Below, piece by piece: positions 17,499-25,236 of a stretch of DNA of 64,000 bases. The stretch is from Burkholderiaceae bacterium (lineage in GTDB: Bacteria; Pseudomonadota; Gammaproteobacteria; Burkholderiales; Burkholderiaceae_C), in the NCBI GenBank assembly GCA_016790575.1, contig JAEUOU010000018.1, forward strand, positions 19,196-83,195, given 5' to 3'. The notes under the pieces were generated by a model, which was not told the DNA's origin, made no database searches, and worked only from the letters and a program-made list of their open reading frames with translations. The number at the start of each line of letters is the position of its first letter. Position 1 is the stretch's first letter. The position numbers and the translations under genes are program-made.

Positions 17499-17798
17499 TC
17501 AGACCGGATCCGCCAGCAGCTTGGAGATTGCCGCGATATGGGCAGCGCTGGGCTTCTCCGCCGGCATGTCGTCTTCTGCGGCGCTGGCGTTTTCATGAGC
17601 CTGGATGGCTGCGACCATGGCGTACTGATTTTCCCAGGACAGGGTTTTGCCTTCAGGGCACATGTCGCGCAGGGTCCCGAACCAGTAGTAGCCGTCTGCG
17701 CCACCAAACAAGCGGTCAATGCCGCCCGCATCGCCGGTCTTGAGACCTTGCGCGGAAAGTATGAGTTTGAGCTTGTGGTGGGAAAGGGAGTAATGCAT
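17499..17798 (-). CDS. Hypothetical 99-aa protein upstream of panE
   Basis: I do not recognise this family. The peptide is soluble, with no signal or membrane segment. It begins MHYSLSHHKL, carries an aromatic-rich centre (GGADGYYWFGTLRDMCPEGK, then SWENQYAM) and ends in an alanine-rich acidic tail. No strong Shine-Dalgarno sequence precedes the ATG. Its stop is 2 nt before the panE start and the frame has codon use like its neighbours, so it is probably a real gene of the same operon. Confidence 0.55.
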   Translation of the reverse strand: MHYSLSHHKLKLILSAQGLKTGDAGGIDRLFGGADGYYWFGTLRDMCPEGKTLSWENQYAMVAAIQAHENASAAEDDMPAEKPSAAHIAAISKLLADPV

Positions 17799-18028
17799 GG
17801 GGTTCGATTTTTTCGGTTTGGCGGGTAGGTCGAGGACGGATTCTACGGACCGTCAGAATCCTCACCCCTCGGTGGCAAACCGCCTCAAACTGCGGAAGTA
17901 GCCATACTGGCTGAGTGGTTAATTTGCACGAAACTGGATATAAACAGACCGAAAAGAAACAATGTGACCGAGCAGTAAAAAAATAGTCTCATCAATTCCG
18001 GTCTTCAAAGTCGAATCAGAGGAAGCTT

Positions 18029-19429
18029 ATGTACAACGATGTCTCGGGTCTTGCGCTGGGTGGTGGTCCGGGAGGGCGGCGGGTCGCTGTCGTCGGATCT
18101 GGCGTGGCGGGGCTTGGCGCGGCCCATGCCCTTCGCCACCGAGCCGATGTGACCCTTTTCGAGTCTGCGGAGTGGTTTGGTGGTCACGCGCATACGGTCG
18201 ACGTGACATTGCGCGATCGCGACGGTGCGGAACAGACGTTTGGCGTTGACACCGGATTTCTGGTTTTGAATGAGCGGACCTATCCGCAACTCCTGGCGCT
18301 GTTTTCCGAGCTCGGGGTGGCTATTGCGCCTTCGGATATGTCGTTTTCGGTTCAGGCTCCCGGAGCGGGGCTTGGCGGCGGAACGCTGGAATGGAGCGGC
18401 TCAAACCTGCGGACATTGTTCGCCCAACCGAGCAATCTGATTCGACCGCGTTTCTGGGGCATGTTGCTTGAAATCGTCCGGTTCAACCGCCTGTGTACCC
18501 GTTTGGCGGCGGAGCGACTGGATGACGCGGCCTGCCAGGATATGGAGGAGCCGCTCGAACAGTTTCTGAACAGGAACGGCTTCTCCGCAGCGTTTCGCGA
18601 TTGGTACCTGTTACCGATGCTGGGCTGCATCTGGAGCTGTCCGACCGATCAGATGTTGCGGTTTCCGGTCGTGACGATGGTCCGCTTCTGTCACAACCAT
18701 GGTTTGATTCAGATCGAAAATCGTCCCCAGTGGTATACGGTGCCTGGCGGCTCGCGCAACTATGTTGAACGGCTGATTGCGCGTTTGGGTGACGTGAGGC
18801 TGAGAACGCCGGTACGCCGGATTCTGCGGACGCCGGGCTCGGTGACCCTTGTCACGGACCAAGGCGCGGAACGCTTCGATGCCGTCGTGCTGGCCTGTCA
18901 CACCGACCAGGCACTTCGTTTGCTGGGCGCGGGCGCAACCGAATCTGAACGCTCCGTGCTTGGAGCGATCCGTTATCAGCCGAACCGGGCGGTGCTGCAC
19001 ACCGACGCTTCGGTCATGCCGAAATCTGGCAAGGCCTGGGCGGCGTGGAACTATGTCCGTGCCAGCGATCGTGAACAGGAGGCATCCAGGGTTAGCCTCC
19101 ACTACTGGATCAACCGGCTACAGCCACTGCCGGTGGAGCAGCCGGTGATCGTTTCGCTCAACCCGCTGGAATCGATCGATCCTTCCCTGGTATTGGGGGA
19201 ATGGACCTATGACCATCCTGTGTTTGACCTTGGGGCGATCCGGGCGCAAGCGCAGATCGAGGCAATTCAGGGTACTGAACAAACCTGGTATGCCGGGGCC
19301 TGGTGCGGCTACGGATTTCACGAGGATGGTCTCAAGAGCGGACAACAGGTGGCCGGGCAGATGGCGAACCATCCCGGTCTGGCCCGCCATTTCCGCGGTT
19401 CCGCAAAGGCGGTGGCGGGAGAGGCGTGA
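18029..19429 (+). CDS. FAD-dependent flavin amine oxidase-like protein of Cfa operon
   Basis: This 466-aa NAD(P)/FAD-binding protein has the Rossmann motif VVGSGVAGLGAAHAL near residue 20, then the FESAEWFGGHAHTV strand-loop typical of amine-oxidase-like flavoproteins. GVDTGFLVLNERTYP and the carboxy-terminal AGAWCGYGFHEDG are the blocks that mark the subgroup encoded next to DUF1365 and cyclopropane synthase genes. It may oxidise or desaturate a modified acyl chain, but the reaction is not settled. It is the first gene of a tightly coupled run of eight; its stop overlaps the next start by 1 nt. Confidence 0.82.
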   Translation: MYNDVSGLALGGGPGGRRVAVVGSGVAGLGAAHALRHRADVTLFESAEWFGGHAHTVDVTLRDRDGAEQTFGVDTGFLVLNERTYPQLLALFSELGVAIAPSDMSFSVQAPGAGLGGGTLEWSGSNLRTLFAQPSNLIRPRFWGMLLEIVRFNRLCTRLAAERLDDAACQDMEEPLEQFLNRNGFSAAFRDWYLLPMLGCIWSCPTDQMLRFPVVTMVRFCHNHGLIQIENRPQWYTVPGGSRNYVERLIARLGDVRLRTPVRRILRTPGSVTLVTDQGAERFDAVVLACHTDQALRLLGAGATESERSVLGAIRYQPNRAVLHTDASVMPKSGKAWAAWNYVRASDREQEASRVSLHYWINRLQPLPVEQPVIVSLNPLESIDPSLVLGEWTYDHPVFDLGAIRAQAQIEAIQGTEQTWYAGAWCGYGFHEDGLKSGQQVAGQMANHPGLARHFRGSAKAVAGEA

Positions 19430-20256
19430 TGAGCCCGGCACGCCTTTCTCCGCCGTCCAGCGACGGTGTAGCAGGAATCGCCTTTGGCGAGGTCCGTCAC
19501 TCGCGCGCCGAACCTCAGCCCAACGCATTCAACTACCCGGTTTTCTTCCTGTGGTTGCCCATGCGATCCTTGCGAGACACCGCCTCGCCCGTCTTGCACC
19601 GCAATCGTGGTGGAGCCCTCAGTTTCCATGACCGCGACCATGGCGACGGACGGGACGACTCCCTTCAATGGCTTGACGAAGTTCTGGCCCGCCATGGTGT
19701 GGATGACGTCACTGGTGAAGTATGGCTCCTGACCTTTCCGCGAGTCCTTGGTTTTGTCTTCAAGCCGGTCAGTTTCTGGTTCTGTCATCGTCGGGACGGA
19801 CGCCTGCGCGCGGTGCTTGCTGAAGTCAACAATACCTTCGGGGAGCGTCACTTCTACCTCCTGGACGCGCCCCGGTACGGCGTTGACTGTGAAGCAGAAA
19901 AGGCATTTCACGTCTCGCCGTTCTGCCCGGTTCAGGGCAGGTACCGCTTTCGATTTATGGCGACCGCCGGCGGTTCAGGTCCGGCGTCGCCGCCGCGGGT
20001 TGTCGCGCGCATCGAATATTTCACTGATGCTGCCCAGGAAAGCCCTGTGCTGACCACGAGCATCAGCGGCGCCGTCAGTGCGTTGAATCCGGCGACGCGG
20101 TGGCGAGCCATCCTTGGTTACCCCGCCATGACCGCGCTGGTGGTGGCTCGGATCCACTGGCAGGCGCTGAAGCTGTGGCTGAAGCGCCTCCCCTTCTACC
20201 GACAGCCCCCGGCTCCGCCGCGACAGGTGACCCTGGTCGCTGGCAAATCGAACTGA
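19429..20256 (+). CDS. DUF1365 family protein
   Basis: This 275-aa protein begins with IAFGEVRHSRAEPQPNAFNYPVFFLWL and continues LLTFPRVLGFVFKPVSFWFC and EVNNTFGERHFYLL, the classic DUF1365 blocks. The function is unknown. The family sits almost always between a flavin oxidase and a cyclopropane-fatty-acid synthase gene, as here, so a role in acyl-chain modification is inferred. It starts at ATG 19429 within the preceding stop (TGATG), so translation is coupled; longer in-frame extensions overlap the upstream gene. Confidence 0.85.
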   Translation: MSPARLSPPSSDGVAGIAFGEVRHSRAEPQPNAFNYPVFFLWLPMRSLRDTASPVLHRNRGGALSFHDRDHGDGRDDSLQWLDEVLARHGVDDVTGEVWLLTFPRVLGFVFKPVSFWFCHRRDGRLRAVLAEVNNTFGERHFYLLDAPRYGVDCEAEKAFHVSPFCPVQGRYRFRFMATAGGSGPASPPRVVARIEYFTDAAQESPVLTTSISGAVSALNPATRWRAILGYPAMTALVVARIHWQALKLWLKRLPFYRQPPAPPRQVTLVAGKSN

Positions 20257-20272
20257 AAAGGAAACGATAGCG

Positions 20273-21502
20273 ATGAATAGCAGCAGCTTGCCGGCCCGCA
20301 GTGCCAACGACGTATCCGCCAGAAACGTACCGGCGGTCGCACGACCTGCCCTCAGGTGTCTTCAAACCATCGAACACGGAAGCCTTTCACTGACACTTCC
20401 CGACGGTTCCGTCAGTCGATTCGGGGTGGAGGGTGGCGCCCACGCCAACCTTCGCTTGAACAACTGGCGGCTCTTCGCCGAAGTGCTCAAGTCCGGCGAT
20501 ATCGGAATGGCGGAATCGTTCTTTCGGGGCGATTGGTCGACGCCGGACCTGGCGCAACTGCTCACTTTGCTATTACGTAATCGTGTTCATCTGGAGTCGC
20601 TGATCCACGGCAGCTGGTGGGGCGGACTGATCTACCGCCTGCGTCATCGGTTCAACCGCAACAGCCGCGCAAACAGCCGCAAGAATATTCACGCGCATTA
20701 CGACCTGGGCAACGCTTTTTACGCGCTCTGGCTCGACCCAACGCACAACTATTCTTCGGCCTGGTTCGAATCCCCGGATTTGAACATGGAGGCGGCGCAA
20801 CATGCCAAGGTGCGGCGGGCGCTGGCGATGGCTGGGGTTCGGGCTGGTGATCGGGTGCTGGAGATTGGCTGCGGTTGGGGCGCACTGGCCGAGAAGGCAG
20901 CTCTCGAGTTCGAAGCCAACGTGGTTGGGGTGACTCTGTCGACCGAACAGCTGGCGTACGCGCGAGAGAGGCTTGACCGGCTTGGGGCAGGGAACCGCGC
21001 GGACCTTCGATTGCAGGACTATCGCGACATCGCCGATGAGCCGTTCGATGCAATCTGTTCCATCGAGATGGTGGAAGCCGTCGGGCACGAGTACTGGCCG
21101 ACCTACTTCGAACAGGTGAGCCGCCTGCTCAAACCGGGGGGGCGAGCCTGCATTCAGAGCATCGTGATCGCCGATGAGCATTTCGCGCGCTATTTGTCCG
21201 GTACGGACTTTATCCAGCAATACATTTTCCCCGGTGGTTGTCTGCCGAGCCCTTCCGCCTTCCGTGCGAATGCCGCAAGAGCCGGTCTTGAGGTCGTTGA
21301 CGAGCTGTGTTTCGGCAAGGACTACGCTCACACGCTGCGATGGTGGCGCGAGCGATTCATGCAAAGAAAAGACGAGGTGCTGTCTTTAGGATTCGACGCG
21401 CGGTTTCTGCGGATCTGGGAGTTCTACCTGGCGTATTGTGAAGCCGCTTTTCTGGACGGCAGCACCGATGTCGTGCAGTTCACCTTGCGCAAGCCGGGGT
21501 GA
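20273..21502 (+). CDS. cfa: Cyclopropane-fatty-acyl-phospholipid synthase family methyltransferase
   Basis: This 409-aa S-adenosylmethionine-dependent methyltransferase acts on unsaturated acyl chains of membrane phospholipids. An amino-terminal lipid-binding domain (FGVEGG...MAESFFRGDWSTPDL) is followed by NIHAHYDLGNAFY. The SAM site VLEIGCGWGALAEKAA is near residue 205, SIEMVEAVGHEYWP follows, and FIQQYIFPGGCLPS closes the family pattern. Company with the flavin oxidase and DUF1365 protein raises the alternative that it adds a methyl or methylene group en route to a methylated or furan fatty acid rather than a cyclopropane. Confidence 0.88.
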   Translation: MNSSSLPARSANDVSARNVPAVARPALRCLQTIEHGSLSLTLPDGSVSRFGVEGGAHANLRLNNWRLFAEVLKSGDIGMAESFFRGDWSTPDLAQLLTLLLRNRVHLESLIHGSWWGGLIYRLRHRFNRNSRANSRKNIHAHYDLGNAFYALWLDPTHNYSSAWFESPDLNMEAAQHAKVRRALAMAGVRAGDRVLEIGCGWGALAEKAALEFEANVVGVTLSTEQLAYARERLDRLGAGNRADLRLQDYRDIADEPFDAICSIEMVEAVGHEYWPTYFEQVSRLLKPGGRACIQSIVIADEHFARYLSGTDFIQQYIFPGGCLPSPSAFRANAARAGLEVVDELCFGKDYAHTLRWWRERFMQRKDEVLSLGFDARFLRIWEFYLAYCEAAFLDGSTDVVQFTLRKPG

Positions 21503-21505
21503 ATC

Positions 21506-22072
21506 ATGCGCTGCATATCTTTTTTCCGTACCTTGTTCTTGTCAGCCGTGATTCTCCTTTGCGCGGGGGCGGCCGTCGCAGCAGAACCGGGCGATGCCGC
21601 AGCCGCGCTTCGCGACAAGACCGCCACCGGCTCGGGCACGCTTCGGTTCCTGGGCGTACCGATCTACGACGCGATCCTGTTCTCCTCAAGCGGCGCTGAC
21701 CTTCGGCGATTTGAAGCCCATCCACTTGCGCTTGAACTGACCTACCGCCGTGCGCTCAAAGGTGCTGCCATCGCTGAGCGGTCGCTGAAAGAAATGGCAG
21801 ACCAAGGTCCGATTGATCCGCCACGAGCGACACGTTGGCTTGCGCAAATGACGGCCGCATTTCCTGATGTCAACCCGGGCGATCGGTTGCTGGGAACCCA
21901 TCACCCGGTCACGGGAGCGCGGTTCTATTTCAACGGGCGCCTGAAAGCCTCGATCGACGACGCTGAGTTCTCCCGGCGCTTCTTTGCTATCTGGCTGTCG
22001 CCCCAAACATCGCAGCCGGGCCTGCGGGACGCGTTGCTCTCAGGTCCTCGTCCGGTCATTGGAGCGCGGTAA
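21506..22072 (+). CDS. Exported chalcone-isomerase-like protein of Cfa operon
   Basis: This 188-aa protein has a clear Sec signal (FFRTLFLSAVILLCAGAAVAA). The mature protein shows GSGTLRFLGVPIYDAILF, LALELTYRRALKG and GARFYFNGR, as in the bacterial CHI-like domain family. The function is unknown, and the location should be periplasmic. It begins 3 nt after cfa stops and shares one base with the next start, so it belongs to the lipid-modification operon. A more distant relative is encoded at 3821-4444. Confidence 0.75.
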   Translation: MRCISFFRTLFLSAVILLCAGAAVAAEPGDAAAALRDKTATGSGTLRFLGVPIYDAILFSSSGADLRRFEAHPLALELTYRRALKGAAIAERSLKEMADQGPIDPPRATRWLAQMTAAFPDVNPGDRLLGTHHPVTGARFYFNGRLKASIDDAEFSRRFFAIWLSPQTSQPGLRDALLSGPRPVIGAR

Positions 22073-23391
22073 TGCACATACCCGGGAATCCAGCGGCTCT
22101 GTTCGTCGGATCTGGCGGGTGGAGACACGGCATTGCCTATGGATTCCTTGGATTGCCCTTGGCTTTCGTCGCCTTGCCCTTGTACGTGCTCTTGCCAAAC
22201 CACTACGCCCGCGCGTTCGGCGCGCCATTGGCGGCACTCGGGATGGTTCTGCTGCTCGCGCGGCTTTTTGATGCAGTACTCGATCCTTTGATTGGCCGCT
22301 GGTGCGATCGCTTGGCTGCCCGCTCGTCGGGGGCGCTTCTGGCTGTCGCTGGGGGTAGCGGATTGATCCTCGTGGGGGGATTTGGCGCCCTGTTTTTTCC
22401 GCCGCTGTCCGTGGTGACTGCCGGCACGGGCGCTATTCTGATGTGGGCGGGGGTATCGCTTGTGTTCACGTACACGGCGTACAGTGTGGTTGCGGTGGCC
22501 CATCAGGCATGGGGAGCGCGCTTGGGCGGAACGGAGACTCAGCGCAGCCGCGTGGTCGCATGGCGGGAGGGGGCGGCGGTTGTGGGTGTTTTGCTTGCTG
22601 CCGTTTTGCCGTCCGTTGCCGGACTGGCGCCAACTGTTGGGGTATTCGCCCTGTTACTTGCCGTCGGCTGGGTCTGTTGGGCACGCAGCGTTTCACCTCC
22701 GCTCGGGCAGACCGCGCTGACGAACGCGACATTCTCCCCGTGGGGCCAGGGGCCTTTCCGACGACTGATGGCGGTTTTCCTCATCAACGGCATTGCCAGT
22801 GCGATCCCCGCCACGCTGGTGCTGTTTTTCGTTCAGGATCGACTTCAGGCATCCCCGCAACTGGAGCCGCTATTCCTGTTGACCTATTTCGCGTGTGCTG
22901 CGATGTCGATACCCGCTTGGACGTGGAGTGTCGCCCGGTTTGGTCTCGCTCGCAGCTGGCGAGCCGGAATGTTGCTTTCGGTTGGTGTATTTGTGTGGGC
23001 GGCGACTCTGGGAGCTGGGGACCTTCTGCCATTTTTTGTTGTCTGCGCCCTGTCCGGGTTTGCGGTAGGTGCCGATCTGACCATGCCAAGTGCTCTGCTC
23101 GCCGGCATTGTTGACGACTGCGGTGAACGCGGCAAGCGTGAAGGCGCGTTCTTCGGATGGTGGAACTTTGCTGCCAAGCTGAATCTGGCGCTGGCGGCCG
23201 GATTGGCGTTGCCCATGCTCGCGTGGTTTGGCTATACCCCGGGCGATCGCGCGCCAGAGGGGCTGGTCGCATTGACGTTTGCCTATTGCGTGCTGCCCTG
23301 CGCGCTCAAGTTGCTGGCCGCTGCGGCGCTGCAGTTTGCAATCATCACGCCTGCTGGTCGCAGGTCCCTTACCAACGAGGTTTCGCAATGA
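22072..23391 (+). CDS. MFS transporter, GPH/MelB-like
   Basis: This 439-aa polytopic inner-membrane protein has about twelve hydrophobic segments. The loop after the second segment (LLLARLFDAVLDPLIGRWCDR) is the cation:sugar symporter (GPH) motif with an acidic residue in the membrane. In Cfa-associated operons such transporters are common, and their cargo is unknown. It overlaps the previous stop by 1 nt and the following start by ATGA, so expression is coupled. Confidence 0.8.
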   Translation: MHIPGNPAALFVGSGGWRHGIAYGFLGLPLAFVALPLYVLLPNHYARAFGAPLAALGMVLLLARLFDAVLDPLIGRWCDRLAARSSGALLAVAGGSGLILVGGFGALFFPPLSVVTAGTGAILMWAGVSLVFTYTAYSVVAVAHQAWGARLGGTETQRSRVVAWREGAAVVGVLLAAVLPSVAGLAPTVGVFALLLAVGWVCWARSVSPPLGQTALTNATFSPWGQGPFRRLMAVFLINGIASAIPATLVLFFVQDRLQASPQLEPLFLLTYFACAAMSIPAWTWSVARFGLARSWRAGMLLSVGVFVWAATLGAGDLLPFFVVCALSGFAVGADLTMPSALLAGIVDDCGERGKREGAFFGWWNFAAKLNLALAAGLALPMLAWFGYTPGDRAPEGLVALTFAYCVLPCALKLLAAAALQFAIITPAGRRSLTNEVSQ

Positions 23392-23933
23392 GAAGAAGAA
23401 CGGTAGTGACGGCTGCCCTGGTGTCCGGGGCGGGGATGTTGGCCGGCTGCGCTGGTCCCGAGATTGTGAACTACGCCAACGAGCGCCCCGAACTTGACCT
23501 GCGTCGCTACTTCAACGGGGTGGTCGATGGGTACGGCGTATTCACCGACCGCGGCGGAAAGGTGGTTCGCCGTTTCACGGTAGTGATGAATTGTTCATGG
23601 CAAGGTGAATCCGGCGTTCTGGACGAGGACTTCACCTACTCGGACGGTGAGCGCCAGAAGCGGATCTGGCGTCTGCGCCACCTCGGCGATGGGCGATACG
23701 TCGGCACGGCGGACGACGTGAAAGGCGAAGCAAGAGGCCAGACCCAGGGCAACGCGTTCCGGTGGAACTACACCTTGATGTTGCCGCTCGATAAGTCGGT
23801 CATCGAAGTGCAGTTCGACGACTGGATGTACCTCATGGACGACCGCGTCATGCTGAACCGCGCAGAGATGAGCAAGCTGGGGTTTCGTCTCGGCGAAGTC
23901 ACCTTGGCCTTTGTCCGTCGGTCGGGACGCTGA
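23388..23933 (+). CDS. DUF3833 family lipoprotein
   Basis: This 181-aa protein has a lipoprotein signal (RRRTVVTAALVSGAGM, lipobox LAGC at about residues 18-21). The blocks DLRRYFNGVVDGYGVFTDRGG, DEDFTYSDGERQ and DWMYLMDDRVMLNRA are typical of DUF3833. The function is unknown; it is probably anchored facing the periplasm. It starts at ATG 23388 inside the transporter stop (ATGA); a longer in-frame extension lies entirely within the transporter gene and is rejected. Confidence 0.82.
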   Translation: MRRRTVVTAALVSGAGMLAGCAGPEIVNYANERPELDLRRYFNGVVDGYGVFTDRGGKVVRRFTVVMNCSWQGESGVLDEDFTYSDGERQKRIWRLRHLGDGRYVGTADDVKGEARGQTQGNAFRWNYTLMLPLDKSVIEVQFDDWMYLMDDRVMLNRAEMSKLGFRLGEVTLAFVRRSGR

Positions 23934-23935
23934 CC

Positions 23936-24781
23936 ATGGCCCATTCCCCGCTGGCTGTCCAGAGGGCGGCCCCTCTGCCCGAAAGAGTCCCCGTGGTCCC
24001 CGGCTTCTTTGGCGCGGCGAATCCCCGCTTGTTGCATTGGAAAGGGTTGCGGGTCTGGCTGATCGGTGCATCCACGGGCATTGGTGCCGCCACCGCGAGA
24101 GCCTTGCACGACCGGGGGGCGACGGTGTTTGTCTCATCCAGAAGCCAAACCGCTCTGGATGAACTGGTGCGCGGCATGGCGAATGCCCGTGCCTGCCCCC
24201 TTGACGCGACGGACGAGCGTGAAGTGACGCGCGCCGCGCGGATGATTGCCGCGGAGGGCACGTTGGATCTGGTTCTCTATTGCGCCGGACACTACAAACC
24301 GATGCGGGCCGTGTCGATGGACCTGGAAGAAATGCGCCGTCATCTTGATGTCAATTACATCGGCGCTCTGAACGTGTGCTCTGCGGTCGTCCCGCAATTG
24401 CTCACTCAAGGTCATGGCCATTTGAGTCTGGTTTCCAGTGTGGCGGGCTTTCACGGACTTCCGAACGGGCTGGCCTATGGCCCTACCAAGGCGGCGCTGA
24501 CGCACCTGGCCGAAACCCTGCACCTCGATCTGTCGGAACACGGCGTGGGCGTGAGCGTCATTCACCCCGGCTTCGTGCAGACCCCCCTGACCGCCGGAAA
24601 CGACTTCACCATGCCCGCTCTGATCACGCCCGAAGCAGCGGCCGAAGCCATGATTGAAGGCTGGGCCGCGGGACGTTTCGACATTCATTTCCCACGTCGG
24701 TTTACGCTGTGGGTAAAAATGCTTCGGTTGCTGCCCTACCGCGTCAGCTTTCCTTTGATTCATCGCGCTACCGGACTGTGA
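23936..24781 (+). CDS. Short-chain dehydrogenase/reductase of Cfa operon
   Basis: This 281-aa SDR has a nucleotide loop GASTGIGAATARAL near residue 44 after an unusually long amino end, then YCAGHYKPM, the active Ser in SLVSSVAGFHG and a YGPTKAAL Tyr-Lys pair. The substrate is unknown; operon context suggests a lipid-derived aldehyde or ketone. The carboxy end (WVKMLRLLPYRVSFPLI) is amphipathic or hydrophobic and may associate with the membrane. It is 2 nt after the DUF3833 gene and overlaps the next gene by GTGA. Confidence 0.8.
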   Translation: MAHSPLAVQRAAPLPERVPVVPGFFGAANPRLLHWKGLRVWLIGASTGIGAATARALHDRGATVFVSSRSQTALDELVRGMANARACPLDATDEREVTRAARMIAAEGTLDLVLYCAGHYKPMRAVSMDLEEMRRHLDVNYIGALNVCSAVVPQLLTQGHGHLSLVSSVAGFHGLPNGLAYGPTKAALTHLAETLHLDLSEHGVGVSVIHPGFVQTPLTAGNDFTMPALITPEAAAEAMIEGWAAGRFDIHFPRRFTLWVKMLRLLPYRVSFPLIHRATGL

Positions 24782-25215
24782 ATACCCTGTCGATCAGCGT
24801 CGAGCGCGTTGTCGCCTTTTTCGAAAGCCTCACTCCGGCGTCGTTGAGTGATATTGCTCGGATATATGCCGACGATGCACGATTCAAGGACCCGTTCAAC
24901 GACGTGCAAGGCGTCGGGGCGATTCGTGCGGTGTTCGAGCACATGTTCCGGACGCTGGATGAGCCGCGATTTGTCGTGACAAGGCGGGTTCTGGACGGTC
25001 GCCAGTGTTTCCTCGTCTGGGAGTTCCACTTTCGATTCCGCAGCGATCGCGCGGGGCTTTCTCAGGTCATCCATGGCGGCTCCTACCTGCAGTTGGGTGA
25101 AGACGGACGCATTGAAATGCACCGCGACTACTGGGATGCGGCCGAAGAGCTCTACGAGAAGATCCCGGTTCTCGGAGCGCTCATGCGCTGGCTGCGCCGG
25201 CGAGCCGCCGGGTAG
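24778..25215 (+). CDS. NTF2-like (SnoaL-type) protein
   Basis: This 145-aa small alpha-beta protein starts at GTG 24778, which overlaps the SDR stop as GTGA. The pattern VVAFFESLTPASLSDIARIYADDARFKDPFND is that of the NTF2-like fold, followed by the strands FRSDRAG...HGGSYLQLGEDGRI and HRDYWDAAEELYEK. Such proteins may be enzymes or ligand carriers; no catalytic residue can be named. It is the last gene of the operon, and an NTF2-like gene recurs in sigmaE-ChrR/Cfa clusters of other proteobacteria. Confidence 0.8.
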   Translation: MNTLSISVERVVAFFESLTPASLSDIARIYADDARFKDPFNDVQGVGAIRAVFEHMFRTLDEPRFVVTRRVLDGRQCFLVWEFHFRFRSDRAGLSQVIHGGSYLQLGEDGRIEMHRDYWDAAEELYEKIPVLGALMRWLRRRAAG

Positions 25216-25236
25216 CCAATCGACTGTCCTGCGAGG

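Noticed and set aside
17799..18028. Search for an ECF-sigma-type promoter ahead of the Cfa operon
   Set aside because: The AT-rich region surely holds the promoter, but no -35/-10 pair matching a known sigmaE motif could be identified by eye.
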